64,000 nucleotides of DNA from Aedes albopictus (taxonomy: Eukaryota; Arthropoda; Insecta; Diptera; Culicidae), in NCBI RefSeq assembly GCF_035046485.1, contig NC_085138.1, positions 16,805,329 to 16,869,328 on the forward strand, read 5' to 3'. How positions within the stretch are numbered: the stretch's first letter is position 1; each line of letters starts with the position of its first letter. Shown here piece after piece: positions 12,660 to 23,844 of this stretch. The translations under genes and the position numbers were made by a program. The notes beneath the pieces were generated by a model that did no database searches, was not told the DNA's origin, and was given only the letters and a program-made list of their open reading frames with translations.

Positions 12660-14270
12660 AAAAGAATTTTGATGTATCGCAAGCATGGGTTTGATTCACT
12701 TTTATGTATGTCCACTTCCAGTGGGACACCCTTAACCGGTTCCGGAAAATTTACATGGTTCATTTTTATATTTGACCAATTCCGGCGGGACATCTGAAAC
12801 CGGTTGTGGAATACTATCGGTGGTCTCTAACGTAATCTGAGCTGATTTTCTTGAAAACCTTTCATCAACTTATCGAAAAAAAACCGCGATTTGATGAAGC
12901 GCATGTATTTGACCACATCCAGAGGGACACCGGGAACCGATTCCGGGACACTACTAGGTTTCCAAAGAATGATCTGAGATATTTTTTCTTGATAACCGGT
13001 CATCAGGATACCTTAAAAGCCATTTGATGTGACGCGAATATTTTTTTTGGTTCTCTTTTACATTCGGCCACTTTCAACGAGACACCTCGAACCGATTCCG
13101 GAACACTATCAGTAGTTTCTAATGTGGGCTTAGCTTATTTTCTTGCTGATCGTACTAGTTATCGAAAAGGCCACTATTTGATTTGTCGCATGTATAAATT
13201 AGGCTGCTTCCGGCGGGACACCAGGAACCGGTTCCGGGATGCTACCGGTTCAGATATGATCTGAGACTATTTTCCTGCTTACCGTTCCTCAGTTTATAGA
13301 AAAAGCGGCGATTTGATGTGTCGCATGCATAGGTTTGGTTCACTTTTATATATGGCCACTTCCGGCGGGATACCCAGAACCAGTTCCGGAACTCTACCGG
13401 ATCAGATATAGTCTGAGACTATTTCCCTGTTTACCATTAATCAGGTTACAGAAAAAGCGGTGATTTGATGTGTCGCATGCATAGGTTTGGTTCACTTTTA
13501 TATATGGCCACTTCTGGCGGGATACCCAGAACCAGTTCCGGAACTCTACCGGATCAGATATAGTCTGAGACTATTTCCCTGTTTACCATTAATCAGGTTA
13601 CAGAAAAAGCGGTGATTTGATGTGTGGCATGCATGGGTTTGTTTCACTTTAATATTTGGCCACTTCCGGTGAGACACCCGGAACCGGTTCTGCAACACTA
13701 CCGGTTCAGATAAAGTCTGCGAATATTTTCCTATTTACCGTTCATCAGGTTATAGAAAAAGCGGCGATTTGATGAATCGCATGCATGGGTTTGGTCCACT
13801 TTTATATTTGACCACTTCCGGCAGGATACCCGGAACCAGTTCCGGAACTCTACCGGATCAGATATAGTCTGAGACTATTGTCTTGTTTACCATTCATCAG
13901 GTTACAGAAAAAGCGGCGATTTGATGTGTCGCATGCATGGGTTTGGTTCACTTTTATATTTGGCCACTTCCGACGGGATACCCGGAACTGGTTCCGGTAT
14001 GCTACCGGTTTAGATATGGTCCGAGATTATTTTTCTGTCTACCGTTCATCAGGTTATACAAAAAGCTGCAGTTTGATGTGTCGCATGCATATGTTTAATT
14101 CACATTTGTATTTGGCCACTTCCGGCGGGATACTCGGAACCGGTTCCGGTATGCTACCGGTTCAGATATAGTCCGCGACTATTTTCCTGCTTACCATTCA
14201 TCAGATAATCGAAAATGCCATGGTTTGATGGGTCGCATGCATGGGTTTGTTGCAATTTCATATCTGACTC
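12660..14270 (+). repeat. 152-bp tandem repeat array, about 11 copies
   Basis: The word GCATGCAT falls at 13323, 13475, 13627, 13779, 13931, 14083 and 14235, exactly 152 bases apart each time. Older, more diverged copies with deletions extend upstream to about 12660. Each unit contains TTTGGTTCACTTTTATAT, GGCCACTTCCGGCGGGA, a GGAACCGGTTCCGG palindrome and CAGATATAGTCTGAGAC. Short open frames here are by-products. Confidence 0.85.
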
Positions 14271-14594
14271 CTTCCTGGGGTACCGGTCCGGAACACCTAA
14301 ATGGCCATAACTCCGGAACGCCTGGACCGATTCGAACCATTTTCAATAGGAAACAATGGGACCAGATGCCGCGTCGAATGAACCATCGGTCGTTGAAATC
14401 GGTTCATATTTACTATCAAAAAATGAGGTGACCTTTTTTGTACACATACACACACACACACATACATACACACACACACACACACATACATACACACAGA
14501 CATCATCTCAACTCGTCGAGCTGAGTCGATTGGTATATAAGACTTGACCCTCCTGGGGTCCTATCAAAATTTCGTTTTTGGAGTGAACATATAG

Positions 14595-14625
14595 CCTTTC
14601 GGTACACCTTGGTGTACGAGAAAGG
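14595..14625 (+). other. Near-palindromic hairpin at the repeat element's end
   Basis: CCTTTCGGTACACC pairs with GGTGTACGAGAAAGG over two bases of loop. The identical hairpin is found inverted at 61060-61090 at the end of the second copy, so it is part of the element. Confidence 0.7.
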
Positions 14626-14639
14626 CAAAAACTGACTTA

Positions 14640-16360
14640 TTTGTGTTTTCAACTCGTAAATAATCAGCTAGTATGTACTTGTAATCAAAACACTTTGATA
14701 AAAAAAAAATAGAATATCGAAATACAAGACTAAAAAAAACTCAGGTGCGCCGTGTACGAACTTTGTCATATTCTATTTCTATTCGGATTGCGATAGACCA
14801 ATATTACATCGGGTGGATTGACGTAACAAATGCTGATTGCGACGGTGTCATTATTGTTGCTGATCGTTAGAATTTGATTCAGTGGTCCAGGTTCATATTT
14901 TCGAGTATGTACCAAATCCAGTAATCGTGAAGAATGTTGGAACATAGGTGTGAAAGCATAAATCGTTCTCAGCATTGTTGCGCATCTATTACCCAGCATT
15001 GATTACATTCGTTCCCAACTAACAATCACTCATTTTACAAGCCCCTTTACGACGAATTGATTCAGCATGATGCTGAATAACATTTGGATAATTTTCAGGC
15101 ACAACCTTTGTTCGGGTTTTGTTCACACAAATTTGGAGAAACTGTAAAGCATAGGTTGTGTACCAACTGAAATGTTTGTTGTTTAATCGTTTTACAAATA
15201 TATAGTAAAACTGTTATTCAGCTTTAGCAAAAATGATTAAAAATAAAAAAAATGCAAAATTTTCCAATTTCCACGAGAGTTTATGATTGGAACTTAATGC
15301 TGTGAACAAATATTGTGAAATAATAACTACACATAAATTTACCTAAATCCAGATTCGAACTCGAGACCCGTCGATTGCCAGCCGCATGCCTCCCTATCTG
15401 CGCCATCCTAGAGATGATGAATTGCAGCGCTTAAATCAAAACATAAACTTCCCGTGGTTTAATAATGATCAGACTCTGACTCCTATACAGCAGTGGTGAA
15501 TTAGCACAACATTATGGTTAACGACTGAACAACAGATTAATTCAGCTGTTGTTCGGTAAAAAACACGTGTTTTTCATCATGTACTCTGAGTCGAAGTATG
15601 ATGAAACGAAAGCGCTTATTTGACTTGTGAAAAACACATTATTCAGATACATGTCCTAATTTTTACATGAACTTAACAAGAAGCAGAAAAAAAGTCTTGT
15701 TAAACTATGTTGTAAAGGAATTACTGCGAGTCGAATAAAAATCTTATTAAACGCTTGAAAAGTGTTTCAAATTATCATTATTGATACCAATACGAAAAGT
15801 TGAACATTGGCTACTTTTTCAATTGAAAAAGTATTTGTACAGTAATATGTACAGCATAATTTTAGTTCAGCTATAATTACCATTATAAAGCAACAATTCA
15901 GCATGCATGCTTGTTTGCGGCTGGCGATTGTTACTTGGGTTAAATTCTTGCGTTCACCATATAGAGCATGTTTCCGATGGTTGCGTAGTGTTGTCATCAT
16001 TCAAAGTCTTCTGCTGATTGGAACAGGTTCATCTGCTTTTAAATCAGAACAATATTGTAGGCTGAACAAAGATATGTGAAGTCACACCTGTTGAGTTTGT
16101 TTACACTAGCATTCATTTAAACCGCAATGAACAAAAGGAAGATAAGTGGATCATCTTGTTTAAGTTCTTTATATAGGTTTTCATGTTTTATTTCGAAGCT
16201 CTGCTTTCGGTACGATATTTACAGCATTTGTAAATGATTTACTGCACGACACAGATTTTGTCCGTTTTTTATAATAATTGATTTAGATAAGCAATCTGAT
16301 AAATTTTACATGTGTCGTGTTCGGACGAACACCGTGGCAATTCTTGACAGGTTTTCATTG
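14640..16360. other. Non-coding interior of the LTR element, with one tRNA-like stretch
   Basis: AT-rich with no coding frame. The minus strand of 15341-15411 reads like a tRNA: an A-box-like TGGCGCAGATAGG, then GAGTTCGAATCTGG resembling a B box. Its stems are imperfect, so it is a decayed tRNA or a SINE head rather than a gene. Confidence 0.4.
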
Positions 16361-16649
16361 GAGTGTGATTAGATTCACTTGGAGAGCACTGAGAGAAATG
16401 TGATTAAATTCACTAATGAAGTTGTGGAAGGAAAATGATTGAACCACTGAAAAAAATGTGATGAAATAAGTTTAGTCTCCTTAGAGCGTAGTGTGATTTG
16501 ATTCACTTGAAAGCTAGAAAAGATGTGATTCAATTCACTAAGAGTGATGGAATGCAAAAGATTGTGCCACTAAGAGGGCGTGTAAGCAACTGCGATTAAA
16601 TTCACTGACTGACTGGCTAAGAGCATAAAACATTGTGATTAAATTCACT

Positions 16650-19294
16650 AACACACGAATGGCGTAATAAAAAAATAGATACACGATATAGGCACGGGTG
16701 TTTTGATGTTGATTATATTCCATTAGAATGTATAACATTCTTAATTAAACCACCACGATAAACTCAACCATAATAATCGATACATCTGAACGGTATAGAA
16801 ATATACCATTGGTCAGATGATCCTTACGGTTAACACCTTTCGTTTTAGATCTAAGCTAGTTCATTCAGAGTCAATAACACTACGAACTTGCATTTTTAGT
16901 AAATTTTAAAGTCTAGTGGACTTAGATTTGTATTGCCAACCCTGGACGGCGGAATCGATTTCAGATCCGGTTGGGAAATTTCCACAAGATTCTCATATCA
17001 GATAGTTCCTTCTATTATCCTGCCACCATGGTATAAAGAAGCAGAACATAACTTGAATCTAATACAATGGTACGCATTTCGCATTTGACTCTTAGCAAGA
17101 GATGGTAGTTGCTGTCCGGAGTTTAAGGGGAAGCCAAAATCAGGCAATCATAAAAAAAATCTCCACGATGATGGGTTTGATGTTGCATGAGTCTATTTGT
17201 TTGTGCAAAGTAGTATTACTTGCCTGCCTATAGCGCTTCTTTGTGTTTTACAGTGGTATCCAGGAATGTACCTGAGAAACCAATTATGTTAACATTAGCT
17301 TGCGTTCCTAAATGTACTGCGGATAAAAGACTGGAGGACTGGATTGTGACACTAATATTCAAGGACAGCTAGTAACACGTGTGGCATTCATTTTTCTCTG
17401 ACGTTAACGTTACGCGAACGGCTCGGATTGTTGCGCATTGCGGCTCGGATTAATTTTGTAGGTATAGATGCGACTCGAACGGTGATGATCTACAACACTG
17501 GCTACATCAGTGTTCTTCTGTATAGCGTATAGAGGAGTTGTGATTAAATTCACTATTCGAATGATTACAGTAGACGCTCGATAAATAAAACATGTTTAGG
17601 TTTCACTTAGCGAACGAAATTCGATAACTGCAACGTCTGACAGTTGTCGACAAGCCATTAATGATGATGATGATGATGATGATTGTCTAGCCACCATCAG
17701 CGCAAGGATTACCTATGGCTGCAGAGTCATACCGGAACGGAATGATCTACCTGATAATTTGTTGTAGCATGATAAGCTAAATTTACCGGAGACCTTCGGA
17801 ATACACAACATGAGGGTTATTATCTCATGGCAAAGTCTGGCCACCCACGAACATTTACCCAGCAACCACTTCATTTAGCTTCCTTAGGTTATCCACCACC
17901 CCCCCCCCCACCACCGAAATTCCCATGTATTTGTCATGTTCAAATATAAAAGAAAACAGCGAAGAATGAACTCACCGGATAATCCTATTCAGCTGATTTT
18001 ATGTATTTGTCATCGGTGTCAGTATTCAATAGGTTTAAAATGCCCTCCAAAACATTGAATGTTCACTCGTTCACACCACTCGCTGAGTCTCCGGTCGTCA
18101 CAACGGCACAATCGACACTGCGACGGCACCGAACGAAAATTGTACTGGCTTGCTGCTACTCAATCGGGACGCGGCAAAACGACTGTGTTGTCGACCAGCA
18201 ATCAATTGACATAAAATGAACATGAACTTCGTCCGACTGTTCATTTAAGCTACCATGGCGAACCATTTCGTCGTTTGGCAGTGCGAAAACTGCAAAATTG
18301 TTGCACTTACCGGAGCTGTAGTTAGAAAGCATTGCAGTTAAATCGTTTGTACCGACCGAATATCCATTGTACTGCTATTGAGTCCACCGTGTAGGAAATA
18401 GTGGAAAGCGTTGTGATTCAATTCACTGGATGAAGATGAGAAACTAGCACACTCACCTTGAAGAAGTCTTGACGAGCAAGCCCATTGATGCGGTAATCGA
18501 ATAATGAAACTTGACTAAAGAATAGAACTATGAACTGAACATAAATTCGTGTCTGGAATGACAGATTAAGAATGCACCAATACGGGAGGAAATGTGCCAA
18601 TATTGTTACAAAATTAAAAAAAAAAAAAAGAACTAAAATTTTGATCACAATGCACAATAATTATATATGTATAAAGATTACGTTAGTAGAGAAGAAGATA
18701 GAGGTTGCCGGATTGGTATGAAAAGGATTTGAGTGCACGAAGCTATTGGTCTAGGACGAATCTCAGTAAAGGTTTCTTCATTCGGTGTATGTTTCGGTGA
18801 AATACCTAGTTAGTACAAGAAACTGTCCAGACTGAATGCGTGCATATAACGCTTAGTTAGTCGCGCTGTTGTATTTTGTACAGCACATTTAAAAATGCTC
18901 GCTTGTTGTGCAAGGCGTCGGCGTGGTGCTGATGATGATGGCTAACCGCGCAACTAACGGAAGGTTGAAATCTTAAGAGAATTTACACGTGTGTTCATGT
19001 ATAAATGAAATTACTATTTTTGGAGTGTTCCCACTTCAAACGCTAGGGTTCCTTGTGACTAAAGTAGCCTTCCGGAAGACAACGTACACTGCGATTCATA
19101 TGAAACGTGAAGGAAAAGTTCAAAATAATCATATCAGTATCACATTAATAATTCCAGTCTAGTAAAACCAGTGAAACAAGTTTTGTTATGTACTGCAGAG
19201 ACAAAATCTAAAAAGAAAATAAAGTTACACCATAGAGAACGAGAAAAATGCAAGAGATACACAATTTAAAACTGAGCGATGACATACAAAAAAA
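16650..19294. other. Non-coding interior of the LTR element, right part
   Basis: No recognisable protein. It contains a (GAT)n run at about 17658-17683 and a C run near 17898. Two copies of the 15-bp motif lie at 17540 and 18413. Nothing identifies a decayed polymerase region. Confidence 0.5.
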
Positions 19295-19606
19295 ATGACA
19301 CTTACAAAAAAGGCCTTGAATAATAAACTTTGTGTATTGTTAAATGTGGTACAAACAAAAATGGCGAGAAGGAAGAGAAGTGTCAAGTGTGCTACAATTA
19401 GGCAATGTCTACGAATAGTAGCAGCTATTGGATACATACAAATTATCCGGAAGAAGAGCCATAAAGCGCAGACTGATGAATTCATTGATGTTTCATGCAG
19501 TATCTTTATTTGTTTAAACATCATTCTGTTCTTCAATCAAGTAGCGTTCTGTCAAATAAATGAGTGTAAGAAATGCTTAACTATATTGAACAGTCCAACG
19601 GGTTAG
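19295..19606 (+). CDS. Possible small ORF near the 3' end of the LTR element
   Basis: A 103-codon frame with a basic middle part (KMARRKRSVKC) and a hydrophobic stretch (FICLNIILFFNQVAFC) that could be a membrane segment. It lies just inside the polypurine tract, where some LTR elements encode an env-like or accessory protein. It matches nothing I know, an opposite-strand frame of equal length overlaps it, and the composition is that of the surrounding AT-rich DNA. It may well be chance. Confidence 0.15.
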   Translation: MTLTKKALNNKLCVLLNVVQTKMARRKRSVKCATIRQCLRIVAAIGYIQIIRKKSHKAQTDEFIDVSCSIFICLNIILFFNQVAFCQINECKKCLTILNSPTG

Positions 19607-19640
19607 TTAAACTCAATAATAGTTCGAACATATTTAGATT

Positions 19641-19653
19641 AAAGAAAGGGGGA
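19641..19653 (+). other. Polypurine tract
   Basis: AAAGAAAGGGGGA lies directly before the TG of the 3' LTR. It is the expected plus-strand primer site for reverse transcription. Confidence 0.8.
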
Positions 19654-19794
19654 TGTGGTGACGAGTGTCTTATCCATTCTTCGTATACATGCACCTGCAT
19701 TGTGACGCGACCGGCGCGGCATTGGCTCTGCTGAGCAGCACTTGAATACTTAGTCTATTACACACTCTCGTGCTTACCAGACGCGGTTCCCACA
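19654..19794 (+). repeat. 3' LTR of the non-coding element
   Basis: 141 bp, TG...CA, the same sequence as the 5' LTR at 10590-10730. It is followed by GATTT (19795-19799), the target duplication. Confidence 0.9.
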
Positions 19795-19799
19795 GATTT

Positions 19800-21480
19800 C
19801 ATTTGTCAGAAATTCATAACCACTGATAAAAAAAAAACACTTTCGAGAAAACATAGCTCAAAGTTATACGCCATTTTTTCCTCCCACTCAATAGAACGGA
19901 GATTCAAAATCAACCCAATTTTCTTCGATTTATTTTAATTTTTTTAAAAGACGCAAAAATAATTAAAAAATGTTTTGAAAAGCTTGAAATGTAAATAATT
20001 TTGTTTTATAGTCAACTCAAACTGTTACACCCCGAGGCATCTGCGCCCCTAATACAGATTTTTTTGCAGTACATTTCGTTTTTCTAAAAAATATTTAGAG
20101 GTTTTAAGGAGCGATTTAACAAAAATGCCGGGTCTAATAAAAATACAATTTTTCAATTTTTGATTTTGTTTAGTATTTTTGTATTTTACCTCTAAACAAT
20201 TTTTCTGGAAGTGAAATAACCATTTTTAAGCATTTTTCAAGAATAAGAGAATACACTTTTGGGAAATGGACATTATTTATTGAAAAACAAAACAAAATAG
20301 TAAAAAAAAGGAAAAAAATTTAAAAAAATATTTTTTTACATAAAAAAAGATAATTCTTCATAAATTGTTCAACCAGGCAAATCTAAATGATTCGAAATGG
20401 TCTACAAAAATGCGGCAAATATGAATATCTTCAATGTTAGGATACATCTTACGTACCTTGGCATTTCGCACATCGTAGCTTTTTTGGGACAGCTTACTCC
20501 ACAAGTTCTTGCATGTTTTTTTTATCCAAAATCCCTGAAAAACGGTCTTCTAGGACTTCTTCAAAAAATTGCTCGCTTGAGGAAAAAATGTCTTCCAGGA
20601 TTTCTTTGACAAAAAATTCCATGGATTTATTATTCGCAATATAAGTTTTCTTCCAATGATTTTCAACAGAAATTTAATCAGGAATTCCTTTAGAAATACT
20701 TCTGGGGGTTCCTTCCGAAATTTCTGCACAGATTCCTTGTAAAAATCTACCTAGGATTTCTTCCAAAATGGATGCAGAAATTTTTGCCGAAATACTTGAA
20801 GACATTTTCCGAATATTTTTCATGCATTTTTTTAAGAAGTTTAGGAATTCATAAAGAATTTATCCTAAACTAATTTAGAGAAGAATCCTTTTACAAATTT
20901 CACAGGAGATTTCTTTAGGAATCTTTCAGAGTTTTTCTAGGTGTTTTTTCCTGATATTTTGCGATGGAAGGATTTTTTTCAGGAATTTCTTCAGAAAAAA
21001 CTGTGAGAATTTCATTGCGGAATTTTGTCGGATTTTTTTTACAAATTTCTCAAAACTTTCTTTAAGAAAATTCATCAGGGGTTCACTGAAGAGTTTTTCC
21101 AGCTACGTTCCCACGAATTTCTTCAAAAATTAAGAATGGTAAAAACATAAATTTACGATAAATATGTGAAACCATTTTAAGCATCGGTAGCACGAGTCCC
21201 AGCAGGGATCTAGATGCAACCAGTTGTTTAAATTTTTGCATTGACAAGTGCTGTTGTGGATGTTGTAGTTCGCATAGCATGAGAGAATCGATGCAACATT
21301 ATCTGAAAATCACTATTCTATCACATGTTTGTTTTGATTCGAATGCCATTGCCCGTTTCCAGGTTGAACCCGCTTTAACGTGACCCCGTCTGAAATATGA
21401 TCCAATTAAAGGGATTTTTCCCAAATTCAATTTCACACTATAAACGAGTTTTCTCCTGCAAATCTATCCCACAGAGAGAC
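19800..21480. repeat. AT-rich sequence with degenerate satellite
   Basis: 19800-20600 is AT-rich with no recognised structure. From about 20600 to 21100 the TTCAGAAATTCCT-like satellite of 6285-10584 resumes, so the LTR element interrupts a satellite landscape. 21100-21480 is unassigned. Confidence 0.5.
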
Positions 21481-22095
21481 GACCCTGCAGGCCGGCTCAG
21501 GCTGTTAATATCGCTGGACTCCAGCAGATAACAGTGGGACTTATTCGAGGCTCAGCAAGGCTTTACCCAAAAGCAATGTCCTTCCACCGGCACCGGCCGG
21601 CGGACGGCAGCGTGGCGATGACACCAGCCTCCATCCCCTGCAGACCCGGAAAAAGTTTCTCCATCCTACGCCACCGCCGCCGCTTTATCCCATGTTTAGC
21701 CGGGCCCTGGAAAATTCCTTGTTGATCCGAGGACCCATTAAAAGTACGCCCCGAAATGATGAACGACCCGAGAGTCTACTTTCACTAACGGTTTCGTTCG
21801 GGGTCCCGTGTTCGTTGCCCGGCCTGGACTGACGACGGGATTAGAATGGGCTTTTGTCGGACGATGAGGACGACCGGCCCAAGGAATGTCGATGTTGTCG
21901 CGTCGCTCGGAGGGTATTCAATTTTTATGCTGTGGTATAGGGGTACGGACCAAGGGCTGATGGTGGGCGTGTTCCGTTTTGTCTGCTGTCATGTTGGGAC
22001 GGCTAAAGCTCGGCAAGAGAAATTGTCGTCATGCATCAGCCGTTTAACGACGTCGAGGTCGAAAATTATCTGTCGATGAGGTTGACCTGGAAATG
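21480..22095. other. GC-rich low-copy-looking sequence
   Basis: Composition changes abruptly to GC-rich, with CCACCGGCACCGGCC-like text and no repeats. Frames of 63-77 codons exist but none looks like a known protein. It could be host sequence (regulatory or an untranslated exon) between transposons. Confidence 0.3.
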
Positions 22096-22221
22096 AATTG
22101 GCTTTTAAATTTTATCGAAGCAGTATTCCTCGAACACCCTTAAACTTGTTAACCCTTCTGAAACTTCATCATAAGATAGCTCCCTTAATTCCTTCAGAAG
22201 TGCCTTCAGCCTTCTTCCTTT

Positions 22222-22525
22222 TGAGGAATCCCGGAGGAGTTCCTGGAGGAATCCCGCGGAGGAGTTCCTGGAGGAATCCCGCGGAGGAGTTCCTGGAGGA
22301 ATCCCGCGGAGGAGTTCCTGGAGGAATCCCGCGGAGGAGTTCCTGGAGGAATCCCGCGGAGGAGTTCCTGGAGGAATCCCGCGGAGGAGTTCCTGGAGGA
22401 ATCCCGCGGAGGAGTTCCTGGAGGAATCCCGGAGGACTTCCTGGAGGAATCCCGGAGGACTTCCTGGAGGAATCCCGGAGGACTTCCTGGAGGAATCCCG
22501 GAGGACTTCCTGGAGGAATCCCTTA
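22222..22525. repeat. Tandem array of 25-bp then 23-bp GC-rich units
   Basis: About eight 25-bp units (GGAATCCCGCGGAGGAG then TTCCTGGA) are followed by about four 23-bp units (GGAATCCCGGAGGACTTCC plus TGGA). The units are almost identical, so the expansion is recent. The long plus and minus open frames across it arise only because 25 and 23 are not multiples of three and contain no stop. It looks like a GC-rich relative of the AT-rich satellite. Confidence 0.9.
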
Positions 22526-22559
22526 AGGAGTTCCTGGCCTTTGCAGTGAATTCTGATTC

Positions 22560-23090
22560 GAATCAAAAATACAGAATTCCTGAACTATACGTTACTTTAA
22601 AAAAACGTAATTCCTTGGATTCATTTTTTTTTTTTCAACATAATAGTTTCTGTAGACCAGGAATGTCTGATGGATTTTGTTGAATCTGTACGACATCTTC
22701 AGAAAAGCTGTATTCCATTGAAAAATATATAACTCCACAAGTACAACGCATAAAAATACTGTGTTTAATGTTTGCACTTCTTGTTTTTTTCCGCTTTTTC
22801 TCCTTGATATTTCGTATTATTTCATTGATTGCTAGACCAAGAGTTTACAAATTAAAAATGTAAACAGTGCACACGGGTTATTCTTCTGGTCCCAACAACT
22901 AAATATTTTGAACTTAGAAGAACATTGGAAGGAAATTTACTTCGTCATATACGCTAGTTTTCGTCATATCAGATAGAAAATAGCATATAGTTAGAGTTAT
23001 TTTATCTACCTGTCCCAATGACTCATTGGATGAAAGCAACAAGAAGTAGACTATCAATAACAAAACCTACTTTACTGGAAGGGGTCTCCA
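22560..23090. other. Unassigned spacer
   Basis: AT-rich; no gene, repeat or signal recognised. Confidence 0.4.
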
Positions 23091-23092
23091 GT

Positions 23093-23187
23093 TAGCCTAG
23101 TGGTTAAGTCTAAGGATCGCCAATCCAGTGACGGCGGGTTCGATTCCCGTTCCGGTCGGGAAAATTTTCTCGACTCCCTGGGCATAC
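23093..23187 (+). mobile_element. tRNA-derived SINE head (Feilai-like)
   Basis: GGTCTCCAGTTAGCCTAGTGG (A box within TTAGCCTAGTGG) and GCGGGTTCGATTCCCG (B box) are followed by TCCGGTCGGGAAAATTTTC and CTCGACTCCCTGGGCATA. This is the 5' end of the Aedes tRNA-related SINE I remember as Feilai. The body beyond about 23187 does not continue as expected, so the copy is 3'-truncated or rearranged. Its minus strand is open for about 168 codons (23110-23616), but that frame runs through this SINE and is not a gene. Confidence 0.65.
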
Positions 23188-23439
23188 ACGCATTCTGAGA
23201 TTGGCAGATTCTAATACAATTGGGTATGAAACAAATACAAATATTGTATTAGGGCCTTGCAAATACAAAAATTGGTAGGTGGCAGTATACCAAAAATTGT
23301 ATTGGCTTCCTAGAATCTGGAAAAGGAAAATTTCGCATGTGTGCGTGTGTTGTGCTCTGTCGCACTGGTTCCTCATTATTTGTTCTATTTTTAGACTGAT
23401 CATGGCAGCAGCGGCGGCATCAAATACCAATACATGTTT

Positions 23440-23545
23440 AAAAAGAAATACGGGCGGCGGCGGGAATCGAACCGAGACAGTATCATGGCGATGCACGGTA
23501 TCCTGCACTCTAATCAGCACGGCTATAACTGCACATGAATATACA
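23440..23545 (-). mobile_element. tRNA-like sequence, possible second SINE head
   Basis: On the minus strand TAGCCGTGCTGATTAGAG resembles an A-box region and CTCGGTTCGATTCCCGCC a B box, about 50 bases apart as in tRNA genes. The acceptor stem is not convincing. It is a different lineage from the Feilai-like head at 23093. Confidence 0.4.
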
Positions 23546-23844
23546 GACTGAGAGCCATCATCATCAACATAAACGTGGCTTGGTGATGGAAGTGATACAG
23601 CCGCCACACTGCACAATGGGTCCAGAGCCGTATTTGCGAAGACAAAACTGTTTAAGCTTCAGCTTTAAGTTTTTAGACACATATTGTGTTTTAGAAAGTT
23701 TATTTTCAATTGTTGACCCTATTCCCTATTATTGTTATGTTAGGGTGGTTCGTCTGGTTAAACTGATTCAAAAATCTGCTTTCTAATAATTTTATTTGCG
23801 ATGCCATGATGGATGGTGATGGATCGTTTAATTAGAAATTCCAC

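Larger units (their letters stand above)
11705..14640 (+). mobile_element. Nested non-autonomous element with central 152-bp tandem repeats
   Basis: Bounded by TGCCTTTCTCGT (11705-11716) and its complement ACGAGAAAGGCA (14616-14627), with tandem repeats between. A (CA)n tract at about 14447-14498 and a strong hairpin (14595-14625) lie near the right end. A second copy lies on the minus strand at 61055-63290; the two agree up to ...GAGAAAGGCAAAAA and then diverge, fixing the right boundary near 14632. Subterminal inverted repeats, a microsatellite core, a 3' hairpin and ~150-bp central repeats resemble Helitron-derived DINE-1/HINE elements, but a CTRR 3' end is not shared by both copies. Family is uncertain. 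Confidence 0.55.
11356..18427 (+). promoter_or_regulatory. Dispersed array of GTGATTNAATTCACT motifs
   Basis: Ten near-exact copies lie on the plus strand at 11356-11370, 11386-11400, 16365-16379, 16400-16414, 16493-16507, 16525-16539, 16592-16606, 16635-16649, 17540-17554 and 18413-18427. A degenerate copy lies near 16457. Spacing is irregular (30-110 bases in the 16.36-16.65-kb cluster), so this is not a simple tandem repeat. The half sites GTGA and TCAC face each other. Conserved 15-mers in diverged surroundings suggest a protein binding site, as in the Su(Hw) array of Drosophila gypsy, but the factor is unknown. Confidence 0.55.
10585..19799 (+). mobile_element. Non-coding LTR retrotransposon (LARD type) with identical LTRs
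   Basis: The element has two 141-bp LTRs, a tRNA-Ser primer binding site, a polypurine tract before the 3' LTR, and a 5-bp target duplication GATTT (10585-10589 and 19795-19799). The 8.9-kb interior encodes no gag, protease, reverse transcriptase or integrase that I can recognise; the longest frames are about 100 codons. This is the architecture of a large retrotransposon derivative that depends on proteins from a partner element. The two LTRs read the same base for base, which implies recent insertion or gene conversion. The interior holds a 15-bp motif array, a nested 152-bp repeat element and a tRNA-like stretch. The tRNA-Ser primer site suggests the Mag lineage of Ty3/gypsy as the partner; a gag fragment with the same primer site lies at 45300-46243. 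Confidence 0.85.

Noticed and set aside
12660..14270. CRISPR-like array
   Set aside because: Units of 152 bp repeat over their full length without unique spacers, and the genome is that of an animal.
14297..14547. Cys-Val or Thr-His repeat proteins
   Set aside because: Products of the (CA)n microsatellite.
11705..14640. Definite Helitron assignment
   Set aside because: CTGA after the hairpin looks like a CTRR end, but the second copy diverges before it, so the terminus is not supported.
22098..22566. Frames of 142 (plus) and 153 (minus) codons with protein repeats
   Set aside because: The repeats are the 25- and 23-bp DNA units read in rotating frames; both strands are open because the unit has no stops.
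23110..23616. 168-codon minus-strand frame as a gene
   Set aside because: It runs through a SINE head and a tRNA-like stretch, with no protein resemblance.
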